A stretch of DNA of 45,163 bases from Neorhizobium tomejilense (GCA_002968845.1 PVBG01000034.1:1-45163), one strand, 5' to 3'; numbered from the stretch's first letter, positions 7,993 through 17,419 are shown. Notes: generated by a model not told the origin, from the letters alone. Numbers and translations are program-made.

Positions 7993-9465
7993 CTATCTCC
8001 TGTTGAATTCAGGGGACGCCAGCACCATCGTGATGCCGTGAACCTTGTTGGGCGCCTGGGCGATGATCCTGCTGGTCTCGGGATGGGCGGCATCGGCTAG
8101 TGCTGCCTGAAGGAAGACGGAAGGCTCCATCTTCTGCCCGAAGATGCGCGCAACCATTCGCGACCACGAAATCCGCTCGCTCAGTTGGCTCGGGGTCAGC
8201 CATACGCCGGCTTCGTCCGCAAAACCTGCGGGGCTCGGCGGCTGCCAGATCGGCTGGCCCATGCGCTGCAGGGCGCCGAGCGTCAGGGCATTGGCGCGCC
8301 CCGCCTTCTTTTTGGTGTCTTCCCGCGCCGCCATGCCGGTCAGGTCCATGGCCTTCTGGACCGGGCTCTCGTCTTCGTCGCCGTCGTCCATGTCGCGCAG
8401 CAGATTGCCGAAATTCCTCTCCGGCAGATCGAGCGCGCGGAAACCAGAAACCACGAATTCGAACGGCTGCTTGATCTTCCGGCCGGGATCCGACCAGGCA
8501 CGCGGATGGGCGAGCATGGCGCGATAAACCTCGGTCAGATTGCCGCGGCTCTTCGTCCAGGCCGCAACCATCACCGCGACCATCTCCGGGGGCGCATCGT
8601 CGGCAACGAAATGCCGGACGAGCTTGCCGCAGACATGCTGTGCAGTCTTCGGGTTGGCGGCCAGGTCTTCGAGCATCAGCACGTGGTCCTGACCGTCGCC
8701 CTCGTCGTCCCGATAGGTCCGGCCGAGCAGGTCGACGGGTCCCGCCTCGGCGAACCGCGGCTGATAGACGACCTGCATGGCGCGATTGTCTACGGAAAGT
8801 CCCGTCAGGATCAGTGCTGCAGCCCGCACGTCCTCCTGGGTATAGCCGCTGCCGGCGCCCAGTGTGTGGAGTTCGAGCAGCTCGCGGCCGAGGTTTTCAT
8901 TGAGCCCGCGGCCGTTCTTGCGGGCGGCAACGGAGTCAGGTCCGACGCTCTGGTCCTGGTCGAGATAGATCAGCATAGCCGGATGCAGGATGGCGGCGGA
9001 CAGCAGCTTGGTGAAGGAACCGCCGAGATTGGGGCGGATCGCCTGCGCTTCGTAGAGCGGCACGATCATCCGCATCGGCAGCGACTTCATCACGCTGGTC
9101 GAGAAATGGTCGACCCAGAAACTCGAAAGGCGCTCATAGAAGCCGAGCGGCGAATGGATCGCCTGGGCAAGCCGCGCCATTGCATCCTGCCGGTAGATGC
9201 GCCGCGCCTCGCTCTGGGTCGCCTTGCGTACGTCTTCGTTCGGATTGCCGGCCTTGCGGGCTTTCGCCTCGGCGGCGAGGAGCGAAACGACACGGGTTGC
9301 CGTGTCGAGCCGGCCGGCGATACCCTCGCGCGGAAAACGGGGCTTTCCGGAAGCCCCTTCCTCGATCTGTCCCAGCAGCGCCTCGACATCACGGGGCGGC
9401 TCTTCGCCGGGACGAAGACCATAACCGTACCGGATGGCGGCCAGGGTCGGGGTGGGAAGAGCCAT
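7993..9465 (-). CDS. DUF1800 family protein
   Basis: This 490-residue protein matches DUF1800. It has an N-terminal AAIRYGYGLRPGE segment, then FYERLSSFWVDHFSTSV (near residues 110-126) and the ENLGRELLELHTLG motif. The C-terminal third has LVRHFVADDAPP and PQ/GWP-like W-rich segments. The family co-occurs with DUF1501, the next gene here. I see no clear cleavable signal peptide, so partner-dependent export or a cytoplasmic role remain possible. Transcription should start in the 326-bp gap to the right, shared with the divergent GGDEF-EAL gene. Confidence 0.92.
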   Translation of the reverse strand: MALPTPTLAAIRYGYGLRPGEEPPRDVEALLGQIEEGASGKPRFPREGIAGRLDTATRVVSLLAAEAKARKAGNPNEDVRKATQSEARRIYRQDAMARLAQAIHSPLGFYERLSSFWVDHFSTSVMKSLPMRMIVPLYEAQAIRPNLGGSFTKLLSAAILHPAMLIYLDQDQSVGPDSVAARKNGRGLNENLGRELLELHTLGAGSGYTQEDVRAAALILTGLSVDNRAMQVVYQPRFAEAGPVDLLGRTYRDDEGDGQDHVLMLEDLAANPKTAQHVCGKLVRHFVADDAPPEMVAVMVAAWTKSRGNLTEVYRAMLAHPRAWSDPGRKIKQPFEFVVSGFRALDLPERNFGNLLRDMDDGDEDESPVQKAMDLTGMAAREDTKKKAGRANALTLGALQRMGQPIWQPPSPAGFADEAGVWLTPSQLSERISWSRMVARIFGQKMEPSVFLQAALADAAHPETSRIIAQAPNKVHGITMVLASPEFNRR

Positions 9466-9791
9466 TGAATCACTCCTCGTTGGACCCCCTCAGAGTCCCG
9501 AAAAAATGTGGTGGAAACCAACAGGAATTGCGGCCATTTCGTGACATGGACAATTTGTAATTCGTGACAGCGACGGAAGTTCCAGCGCTACGGGAGAAAT
9601 CGAATCTACGGCACTACCGGGCTATCGGAACAATCCAAGGGCATCCGCCCAATATTGAGGCGCGACGAACGGCCGATTACCTTTTCATTCAGGATAACCC
9701 GGTTGGGTTGAAGAAGATCCCTCGAATGCAAGACTTTCTTATCGCCGCCATTGGATACTGCCGGCATAGGAACTCCAGCACAAGCAGATCG
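9466..9791. other. intergenic region between divergent DUF1800 and GGDEF-EAL genes
   Basis: This 326-bp gap must contain promoters in both directions. An in-frame GTG at 9564 and an ATG at 9726 could extend the GGDEF-EAL protein into it. The codon composition here is much less GC-biased at third positions than in the gene itself, so I treat the stretch as untranslated. I see no strong hairpin, repeat or consensus promoter. Confidence 0.45.
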
Positions 9792-11786
9792 ATGGAAGCC
9801 GAACTCAGAACAGGTCAAATCGACCCGGCCCTCGCACTGGACGTGAAGCGGGCACAGGCTTCGACCATGCTCGAGCGCCTGACCTCGACGCTCGCCACCA
9901 ATGCCGCGATATCCGCTTCGGCGCTTTTCGTTACCACGATCGACCGTGGCCTGACCCTTTCGGCCGGCCTCTGGTTCATGGCGGTGATCGCAAGCCTGCT
10001 CCTGCGCGTAGCCCTGGCCTCGATCCTGACGCGCTGGGAAACCGTGGAACATGCTCCGCAGCAGGCGCTGGATGTGCTGACCTTCGGAGCCCTCGTCAGC
10101 GGCCTCGCTTGGGCGGCTCTTCCACTGACCGTGCCCGACTTCAATGCTCTCGGCGGAGATAGCGGCCTCTATCTGATCATGTGCGGCATGGCGACCGGCG
10201 CGGTCCTCATGGGGGTTGGACACAACCCGGTTTCCCTCGCCTTCGCGATACCGCCCAACATCTCCGTGATGGCCTCACTTGCCGTCAGCGGCGGCGCCGG
10301 CGGCTGGCTCCTCACCATCGATGTCGTGGCGCTGACGATGGTGCTGATCCGCAGCAGCCGCACCAGCGAGGCGACCTTCGTCGGCAACGTGCTCGGCAAA
10401 CTGAAGGCGACGGCACTTGCCGATTCCCTCTCCAGTGCCAATTCGAACATCCTGCGCGCCAACTACCGGCTGGAAGTGCTCGCCAATTGCGATCCGCTGA
10501 CCGGGCTTGCCAACCGTGCCGCCTTCAATGCCGCCCTCGATACCGGGATTTCCGCCGCCCGCGCCGCGGAGGAGCAACTGGCCCTCCTCATCCTCGATCT
10601 CGACCGCTTCAAGACGGTCAACGATACGCTCGGTCACAGCGCCGGCGACGCCCTGCTCGTCGAGGTCAGCGACCGCTTGCGCTCGGCCGTCGACGGCAGA
10701 GGCACCATCGCCCGGCTCGGCGGCGACGAGTTCGCGATCATTCTCGGCGGCTCCGATGCGGGAAAACTCGCTCGCGACCTGGCGGCAGGCATCCTCGACC
10801 GCAGCCGGCAGCCGGTGATGCTCGAGGGCCAGCCGACAGTGGTCGGCACCTCGATCGGGCTTGCGTTTTTTCCGCTGCATGCGGATACGGCCGAAGACCT
10901 GTTCATCAGTGCCGACATGGCGCTCTACCGGGCCAAGGACGGCGGCCGGCGCCAGTGGCGGGAATTCGAACCCGCCTTCCGCTCCCAGGCCGACCGCCAG
11001 AACCAGATCGAACACGAACTCGCCGACGCGCTGGATGCCGGCGACGTCGAAGCCTGGTTCCAGCCGCAGGTCGCCCTCGCCTCCCAGGAGATCACCGGTT
11101 TCGAGGCGCTGGTGCGCTGGCACCATCCCTATCTCGGGCCGATCGCGCCGCCGGAAATCGTCGCCGCAGCCCAGGCCGCCAACCTTGCCGACCGGCTGAC
11201 CGCGACCATCGCCGAAGCCGCCTGCGGCCTGCTGACCCGCCTGCCCGCGCTGGGCCTGCCGCGGGCGACCGTCGCGATCAACGTCTCTCCGCGCGAATTC
11301 GACCTCTATTCGGTCACCGACGTGCTCGACCGCATAACCGCCGCCCACCGCATCGATCCGGCGCTGTTCGAGATCGAGATCACCGAGGAGGCGATCCTCG
11401 ACACGCTGGTCGCCGGCGAGCAGCTGAAGCGCATCGAACGCTCCGGCTACAAGCTCGCCGTCGACGATTTCGGCGCCGGCCATTCCTCGCTCGCCTATCT
11501 CGTGGCGCTCAAGGTCGACCGGCTGAAGCTCGACCGGCGCTTCATCACCAACGTCCATCTCAGCCGCCAGAACCAGGAAATCGTCGGCGCCATGGCCGGC
11601 CTCGGCCGGGCATTGTCGATGGAAGTGGTGGTGGAAGGCGTCGAGAGCGAGGAGGAGGCCAAGGCGCTGAAAGCGCTCGGCTGCGAATTCGCCCAGGGCT
11701 ATTTCTTCGGCCGCCCGATGCCGGCCGAACGCATCCCCGGCTGGATCGAAAGCCGCCGCGCCGTCACCCAGCGCCAGGTGGCGTAA
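9792..11786 (+). CDS. membrane-bound GGDEF-EAL protein (cyclic di-GMP synthase/phosphodiesterase)
   Basis: From the ATG at 9792 the protein has 664 residues. An N-terminal membrane region of about 5-6 segments (roughly residues 35-190) is followed by a GGDEF domain with an intact RLGGDEFAIIL active site. The EAL domain keeps its metal and catalytic residues: FEALVRW, NVSPREF, EIEITEEAIL, VDDFGAGHSS, KLDRRFI, VVEGVES and QGYFFGRPM. There is no RxxD inhibitory site before GGDEF. Both cyclic di-GMP synthesis and breakdown therefore look possible, and the membrane part probably senses a signal. Longer starts exist in frame (ATG 9726, GTG 9564), but their codons look non-coding. It is a single gene; uvrB follows after 93 bp. 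Confidence 0.9.
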   Translation: MEAELRTGQIDPALALDVKRAQASTMLERLTSTLATNAAISASALFVTTIDRGLTLSAGLWFMAVIASLLLRVALASILTRWETVEHAPQQALDVLTFGALVSGLAWAALPLTVPDFNALGGDSGLYLIMCGMATGAVLMGVGHNPVSLAFAIPPNISVMASLAVSGGAGGWLLTIDVVALTMVLIRSSRTSEATFVGNVLGKLKATALADSLSSANSNILRANYRLEVLANCDPLTGLANRAAFNAALDTGISAARAAEEQLALLILDLDRFKTVNDTLGHSAGDALLVEVSDRLRSAVDGRGTIARLGGDEFAIILGGSDAGKLARDLAAGILDRSRQPVMLEGQPTVVGTSIGLAFFPLHADTAEDLFISADMALYRAKDGGRRQWREFEPAFRSQADRQNQIEHELADALDAGDVEAWFQPQVALASQEITGFEALVRWHHPYLGPIAPPEIVAAAQAANLADRLTATIAEAACGLLTRLPALGLPRATVAINVSPREFDLYSVTDVLDRITAAHRIDPALFEIEITEEAILDTLVAGEQLKRIERSGYKLAVDDFGAGHSSLAYLVALKVDRLKLDRRFITNVHLSRQNQEIVGAMAGLGRALSMEVVVEGVESEEEAKALKALGCEFAQGYFFGRPMPAERIPGWIESRRAVTQRQVA

Positions 11787-11879
11787 CCTGCCCGCGCGGC
11801 AAAAATCCGTTTCCCTTTTGTACTCGTTTTGTGACCTGCCCCTCTTCACTTTCGCGACGAGTCTCTCCATATTCGCGGC

Positions 11880-14800
11880 ATGGCCAGATCACCGAAAAAA
11901 TCGCCCGCCTCGAACCCGAAAAATCACGACGGTTTCGAGGAGGCCCTGCAATCGTCGTTCGAAGGCGCGCCTCTGCAAGGCAGCGTATCCGACTGGGTGA
12001 AGCAGCTCGAGGCGGAGGCGGAAGCGTCCGGCGTCGAGACGCAGCGCGAGATCGCCTCCAAGGCCGGCAAGCATCGCAAGAGAATAGAGATCGCGGCGCG
12101 CGAGGAAGCCATCAAGGCCGCTAAGTCGGCCCCGACCACGGCCAAGAACACCACCGCCTCGAAGACCGCCCGCGGCGTGTCGATCGGCGCCTCGTCGGAT
12201 CCGAAGACCCGCGCCCGCGCCGGGCTCAATCCGGTCGCCGGCATGGATACGTCGCTGGAGGATGCCGAGAACCTCGCCTCCGGCGCGGTCACCGCCACCG
12301 TGGAAGCGCTGTCGGCGCTGATCGAGAGCGGCAATCCGCTGTTCAAGGACGGCAAGCTGTGGACGCCGCACCGCCCCGCCCGGCCGGAAAAGTCCGAGGG
12401 CGGCGTCACCATCCGCATGTCCTCCGACTACGAGCCGGCGGGCGACCAGCCGACCGCCATCCGCGACCTCGTGGCGGGCATCAACGACAACGAGCGCTCC
12501 CAGGTCCTGCTCGGCGTCACCGGCTCGGGCAAAACCTTCACCATGGCCAAGGTGATCGAGGCGACCCAGCGCCCGGCGGTGATCCTCGCCCCCAACAAGA
12601 CGCTCGCCGCCCAGCTCTATTCAGAGTTCAAGAACTTCTTCCCGGACAACGCGGTGGAATATTTCGTCTCCTATTACGATTATTACCAGCCGGAAGCCTA
12701 TGTGCCGCGCTCCGACACGTTCATCGAAAAGGAATCCTCGATCAACGAGCAGATCGACCGGATGCGCCACTCCGCCACCCGTTCGCTCTTGGAGCGCGAC
12801 GACTGCATCATCGTCGCCTCGGTCTCCTGCATCTACGGTATCGGTTCGGTCGAGACCTATACGGCGATGACCTTCCAGATGTCGGTCGGCGACCGATTGG
12901 ATCAACGTCAATTGTTGGCAGACTTGGTGGCCCAGCAATACAAGCGCCAGGATATCAATTTCGTGCGCGGATCGTTTCGGGTGCGCGGCGACACGATCGA
13001 AATCTTCCCGGCCCACTTGGAAGATGCCGCCTGGCGTATCTCGATGTTCGGCGACGAGATCGACGCGATCACCGAGTTCGACCCGCTGACCGGCCACAAG
13101 GTCGGCGACCTGAAATCGGTCAAAATCTACGCCAATTCGCACTACGTCACCCCCCGCCCCACCCTCAACGGCGCCATCAAGTCGATCAAGGAAGAGCTGA
13201 AGCTGCGGCTTGCCGAGCTCGAAAAGGGCGGCCGCCTGCTTGAGGCGCAGCGGCTGGAACAGCGCACCCGCTACGATATCGAGATGCTGGAGGCGACCGG
13301 CTCCTGCGCCGGCATCGAGAACTATTCGCGTTATCTCACCGGCCGCAATCCCGGCGAGCCGCCGCCGACCCTGTTCGAATACATCCCCGACAACGCCCTG
13401 CTGTTCATCGACGAAAGCCATGTCTCGGTCAGCCAGATCGGCGGCATGTACCGCGGCGACTTCCGCCGCAAGGCGACGCTCGCCGAATACGGTTTCCGCC
13501 TGCCGTCCTGCATGGACAACCGGCCGCTGCGCTTCGAGGAATGGGATGCGATGCGCCCGCTCACCGTTGCCGTCTCGGCCACGCCCGGCAACTGGGAGAT
13601 GGAACAGTCCGGCGGTGTGTTCGCCGAACAGGTGATCCGCCCGACCGGCCTGATCGACCCGCCGGTGGAAGTCCGTTCCGCCCGTTCCCAGGTCGACGAC
13701 GTGCTCGGCGAAATCCGCGAGACCGCCGCCAAGGGGTACCGGACGCTGTGTACGGTGCTCACCAAGCGCATGGCCGAAGATTTGACCGAATACCTGCATG
13801 AACAGGGCGTGCGCGTCCGCTACATGCATTCGGACATCGACACGCTGGAGCGCATCGAGATCATCCGCGACCTGCGGCTCGGCGCCTTCGACGTGCTGGT
13901 CGGCATCAACCTCCTGCGCGAAGGCCTCGACATTCCCGAATGCGCCTTCGTCGCCATCCTCGACGCCGACAAGGAAGGTTTTTTGCGCTCGGAGACGTCC
14001 CTTATTCAGACCATCGGGCGTGCGGCGCGTAACGTCGACGGCAAGGTCATCCTTTATGCCGACAAGATCACCGGCTCGATGCAGCGCGCCATGGACGAAA
14101 CCGCCCGCCGCCGCGAAAAGCAGATGGAATACAACACCGCCAACGGCATCACGCCGGAATCGGTGAAGGCCAGGATCTCCGACATCCTCGACTCGGTCTA
14201 CGAGCGCGACCACGTCCGCGCCGACATTTCCGGCGTCTCCGGCAAGGGCTTTGCGGATGGCGGCCACCTGGTCGGCAACAATCTGCAGGCCCATCTCAAC
14301 GCGCTCGAAAAATCGATGCGCGACGCCGCCGCCGACCTCGACTTCGAAAAGGCCGCGCGCCTCCGCGACGAAATCAAACGCCTCAAGGCCGCCGAACTCG
14401 CCGTCATGGACGACCCGATCGCCCGCGACGAAGCCCGCGCCGTCGAAGGCGGCAGTGGCAAGGGCGGAAACGGCAAGGGTGGAGCAAAACCCCGCCGCGA
14501 GTCCCCTTCTACCCAGGGGGGAGAAGGTGCCCGAAGGGCGGATGAGGGGGAAACCACACCCTCGACCTCCCTCTTCGCCAAACCCGACCTCGACGACATG
14601 GGCCGCGACATCGCCGAACCCGCCAAGCCATCGCTGTTCCGCAAGAACGACCTCGACGAAATGACCGTCGGCCGCACCGAAAAACCGGTCACCGGCAAGC
14701 TTCCGCCAAAACCCGTCACCGAACCCGGCAAGCGCTTCTCGCCTCTGCTGGAAGGCCAGCCGGAACGCGGCGATCCCCGCCCCCTCGTGCGCGGCAAGAT

Positions 14801-14882
14801 CGGCGCGGGAAGTTATGAGGATGCGGGCGAGCAGAAGCGGAAGAGCCGGACGAAGGGGAAGACGGGGCGGCCTGGGCGGTAG
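11880..14882 (+). CDS. uvrB: UvrB, excinuclease ABC subunit B, long rhizobial form
   Basis: UvrB is the helicase-like damage-verification subunit of nucleotide excision repair. It is loaded by UvrA and recruits UvrC. The core spans about residues 178-845, with Walker A GVTGSGKT (~212-219), the SYYDYYQPEAYVP beta-hairpin region, DESH-type box LFIDESH (~508-514), the GINLLREGLDIPE and QTIGRAARN helicase motifs, and a UVR domain (~807-840) that binds UvrC. The protein has 1000 residues against about 670 in E. coli. The extra length is a ~175-residue Lys/Ala-rich N-terminus and a ~155-residue C-terminus. Both are probably disordered, and extensions of this kind are usual in rhizobia. The C-terminal extension contains a palindromic repeat at 14503-14550 and a duplicated SLFxKxDLD(D/E)M peptide. 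Confidence 0.96.
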   Translation: MARSPKKSPASNPKNHDGFEEALQSSFEGAPLQGSVSDWVKQLEAEAEASGVETQREIASKAGKHRKRIEIAAREEAIKAAKSAPTTAKNTTASKTARGVSIGASSDPKTRARAGLNPVAGMDTSLEDAENLASGAVTATVEALSALIESGNPLFKDGKLWTPHRPARPEKSEGGVTIRMSSDYEPAGDQPTAIRDLVAGINDNERSQVLLGVTGSGKTFTMAKVIEATQRPAVILAPNKTLAAQLYSEFKNFFPDNAVEYFVSYYDYYQPEAYVPRSDTFIEKESSINEQIDRMRHSATRSLLERDDCIIVASVSCIYGIGSVETYTAMTFQMSVGDRLDQRQLLADLVAQQYKRQDINFVRGSFRVRGDTIEIFPAHLEDAAWRISMFGDEIDAITEFDPLTGHKVGDLKSVKIYANSHYVTPRPTLNGAIKSIKEELKLRLAELEKGGRLLEAQRLEQRTRYDIEMLEATGSCAGIENYSRYLTGRNPGEPPPTLFEYIPDNALLFIDESHVSVSQIGGMYRGDFRRKATLAEYGFRLPSCMDNRPLRFEEWDAMRPLTVAVSATPGNWEMEQSGGVFAEQVIRPTGLIDPPVEVRSARSQVDDVLGEIRETAAKGYRTLCTVLTKRMAEDLTEYLHEQGVRVRYMHSDIDTLERIEIIRDLRLGAFDVLVGINLLREGLDIPECAFVAILDADKEGFLRSETSLIQTIGRAARNVDGKVILYADKITGSMQRAMDETARRREKQMEYNTANGITPESVKARISDILDSVYERDHVRADISGVSGKGFADGGHLVGNNLQAHLNALEKSMRDAAADLDFEKAARLRDEIKRLKAAELAVMDDPIARDEARAVEGGSGKGGNGKGGAKPRRESPSTQGGEGARRADEGETTPSTSLFAKPDLDDMGRDIAEPAKPSLFRKNDLDEMTVGRTEKPVTGKLPPKPVTEPGKRFSPLLEGQPERGDPRPLVRGKIGAGSYEDAGEQKRKSRTKGKTGRPGR
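14503..14550. repeat. rhizobial-type intergenic palindromic repeat inside the uvrB coding sequence
   Basis: The stretch begins CCCCTTCT, has a GGGGGGAGAAGG arm, then CCCGAAGGGC, and ends GGATGAGGGGG. This layout matches, in inverse orientation, a repeat common between genes in Rhizobiales (CCCCTCATCC, then a GC hairpin, then CACCTTCTCCCC). It is 48 bases long, a multiple of 3, and keeps the frame, adding a Ser/Gly/Glu-rich peptide to the UvrB tail. The match to the repeat family is from memory. Confidence 0.6.
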
Positions 14883-15061
14883 GGGCATTCCTCCCCGGAC
14901 GGGAGAGATGATGCCGCATGCGCGCGCCCTTTAGGTATCGGACATCGCCGCGTGAGCAGCCTTCTCAGTCGAACTGAGATCGTCTCTAAGCGTACAGGCG
15001 TTGACAATCGTATCAGACTCAATCGTAGATTGGTAAAATTTTCTCTGGGCTGGAGCGCACA

Positions 15062-16572
15062 TTGCAAAAGAGTAAGAAGGACATTTTAAAAGAGGTCCGC
15101 TTTGGCAACCAAATTGCTGAAGAAGAGAGAGATGATTTAAGGTCATATTTTGTTGAGACGCAGTCATGGCGACAAATCTTAGGTGGCGATGTTGACGTAG
15201 TCTATGGCACCAAGGGGGCTGGTAAAAGCGCGCTTTATCTTTTGGTGCAAGATCACATCGACATGCTCTTCGACAACGGAATATTGGTTGTAGTTGCAGA
15301 AAACCCGAGAGGCGCTCCAGCATTTGAAAATCTTAAAGTATCTCCGCCACCTGACGAGAAGCAATTTATAAATCTATGAAGCTCTACTTTCTTGCGTTAA
15401 TCGGAAGAGAGCTAACTGAATACGGAATAAACAATACAGAATCCAGTAAAATAATATCTATTCTGAGGGAGGAAGGGTTACTACCCGAAAAAGGAACATC
15501 GCTTCGCAAGATATTGTCGACGGTAAAATCCTATATATCAAAATACATAAATCCTTCAGCTGTCGAAACAACACTGCTCACGTCCGAGTCTACAGGCGGC
15601 ATCGCTGGCGTGACGGGAAAGATTTATTTTTCTGAGGCCGCGGCTGAAGCAGCAAAATTCGGAAAAGGAAATTCTATTGATGATCTATTTTCTTTGGTAA
15701 GCAACGGGCTTTCAAAACAAGGCCTCACTATTTGGATACTGCTGGACAGGCTAGATGTTGCATTTGACGATTCGGAAGAATTGGAACGAAATGCATTGCG
15801 ATCACTATTTAAGGCCTATAGAGATATCCGAGCCTTTGATAACGTGATTTTAAAGATATTTTTACGATCGGATATTTGGGAGCGGATTACAGATGAGGGA
15901 TTTCGGGAAGCAACTCACATTTCTCGCGATATTAAACTTGAATGGGACAAGCCCTCTTTGCAGAATCTGGTAGCTAGGCGCTTTCTAAATAACAAAGCAA
16001 TAGCTGAATACCTCGCGCTCGATCCAGCCGAGGTTATCAATGACGCATCAAAACAACTTGATTTTTTGGCAAAAATACTTCCCGATCAAGTCGAGACCGG
16101 AAAAAGGCAGTCGAGCACATTTGACTGGATACTAAAGCGCACAACTGACGGGTCTGGTAAAAATGCGCCTAGAGAGATAATATTCTTCTTCAATGCCATG
16201 ATTGATAATCAATTGAAGCGATTAGATCGCGGAGAAAACCCGCCATCCGGCACTCAACTGTTTGATAGAGCTGCATTCAAAGACTCCCTTCCATCTCTTT
16301 CTGAATATCGCCTAACGAAAGTTCTCTATGCGGAATACCCCGAACTGAGAAAGTATGTCGAAAAATTGAGCAGCCAGAAGTCTGAGCACAACATTAAATC
16401 TTTGAGCCGAATCTGGCTTATATCAGAACAAGATACGACATTGATTGCTGATAGGCTTGCAAAAGTTGGCTTCTTTGAACTGGATCGGGCAAAAGAGACA
16501 TTCAAAATTCCATATATATATAGGCCCGCCCTTGCCGTTATTCAGGGGAAGGCTGAGGAACTCGGGAAGTAG
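15062..16572 (+). pseudogene. P-loop ATPase (probably Sll1717 family), split by a one-base frameshift
   Basis: Two abutting frames encode one protein. The first (TTG 15062, stop 15377-15379, 105 residues) has GGAG 6 bases upstream, the family start RFGNQIAEEE, and a Walker A box VVYGTKGAGKSALY. The second (15376-16572, 398 residues) starts MKLYFLALIG and has a Walker B-like WILLDRLDVAF. Adding one G at 15378/15379 turns CTATGAAG into CTATGGAAG and gives a continuous INLWKLYFLALIG, as expected for the family. The intact protein would have about 503 residues. Base composition is far more AT-rich than all neighbours, so the gene is probably a recent import. Its function is unknown. The break may be a true mutation, a sequencing error, or recoding. 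Confidence 0.72.
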
Positions 16573-16837
16573 AAATAGGGGCGCGCACAAATAACAGTGA
16601 AATTCGATTTTGGCTTTTACCGCGTATAGTGCGTCAAGATTCAGTTCGCCAAAAAAAGCGTTATCCGGCCCGCGTTTCTTCATTCCTTGCTAAGCTTACA
16701 TAAAGAAGGGGAGTTCGAGCCCTCGCTGGAGGACGGTGGGAAGCAAACGGTCCCGACTCCCAAACCGTTCCCCACTATCCTTCCACCCCTCCATCCCCTA
16801 AACATCCCCTCACATCCAAACGGGGAACGACTCACCC
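16573..16837. other. intergenic region at the right edge of the AT-rich insert
   Basis: Composition returns from AT-rich to GC-rich around 16690. No gene, direct repeat matching the left edge (14883-15061) or clear terminator was seen. A GTTCGAG near 16711 resembles a tRNA T-loop, but no tRNA fold surrounds it. The promoter of the following secreted-protein gene should lie in the last 100 bases. Confidence 0.4.
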
Positions 16838-17278
16838 ATGCGCATGCCGGCCATCGTCTTCGGACTGCTGTTTTCCCTGCTGGCTGCGGCCGGCGCCGAG
16901 GCGCGGGTCTACAAGTCGCCGCAGGCGCTGATCAAATCGCTTTATGCCGACACGATCGACCCGGCCGAGGACGATGCGCCCTCGCCCTATTCCGCCTATT
17001 TTTCCGATGCGCTCAACGAGAGCCTGACGGCGAATGGCGAGGCGGTGGATTTCGATCCGATCCTGGCCGGGCAGGATGGCGTCGCCAGCAATATCCAGCT
17101 TTCCCCGCCGATCGTTTTCGGCGATACGGCGGAGCTGGAAGTGTCCTTCAGCAACGGCAAGCGCTCGGCGACGCTCTTCTACACGCTGGTGCGCGAAAAC
17201 GGCGGCTGGAAGGTGGATGACATCGCCGACCAGTCCGGCGACGAGCCCTGGAGCCTTCGCGACCTGCTGGGGCAGTAG
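16838..17278 (+). CDS. small secreted protein, DUF3828-like
   Basis: This 146-residue protein has a clear Sec signal peptide (MRMPAIVFGLLFSLLAAAGAEA, cut after about residue 22). The mature part has a helix (SPQALIKSLYA), the segment YSAYFSDALNESL and a C-terminal beta region with NGGWKVDDI. This layout resembles DUF3828 and NTF2-like periplasmic proteins; I am fairly but not fully sure of the family. An alternative start is the ATG at 16844. The ribosome-binding site is weak. It is a single gene convergent with fpr, with a bidirectional terminator between them. The function is unknown. Confidence 0.72.
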   Translation: MRMPAIVFGLLFSLLAAAGAEARVYKSPQALIKSLYADTIDPAEDDAPSPYSAYFSDALNESLTANGEAVDFDPILAGQDGVASNIQLSPPIVFGDTAELEVSFSNGKRSATLFYTLVRENGGWKVDDIADQSGDEPWSLRDLLGQ

Positions 17279-17419
17279 GGGGCGTTTTTTACGCGGGCGG
17301 GTGCCTCCCTAACTCCTGTCCTTGTATCAGGAAACCAGCGGCGCCGCGCCGGTTGTGCAGGGGCCGCGTATGCCGCACCGCCCCCCGGCCCTTCGCTTTG
17401 GCTCAGGGCGTTCGAGGCT

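Noticed and set aside
11838..11853. LexA-like SOS box upstream of uvrB (GTAC-N7-GTGA)
   Set aside because: Spacing fits GTTC-N7-GTTC, but only about five of eight positions match, so I do not call it.
12621..14888. 755-codon open frame on the minus strand
   Set aside because: It is antisense to uvrB, which has every family motif; the composition is typical of a GC-driven shadow frame.
15001..15031. TTGACA as the promoter of the imported ATPase gene
   Set aside because: The -35 hexamer is perfect, but the only nearby -10 candidates are poor or wrongly spaced (18-19 bases), so it is not listed as a promoter.
16423..16683. 86-codon minus-strand frame overlapping the ATPase end
   Set aside because: It overlaps the 3' end of the ATPase gene, has no ribosome-binding site and resembles no protein I know.
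16700..16725. tRNA T-loop-like GTTCGAG as a possible attachment site
   Set aside because: No acceptor, D or anticodon arms fold around it, and no matching direct repeat was seen at the other edge of the AT-rich insert.
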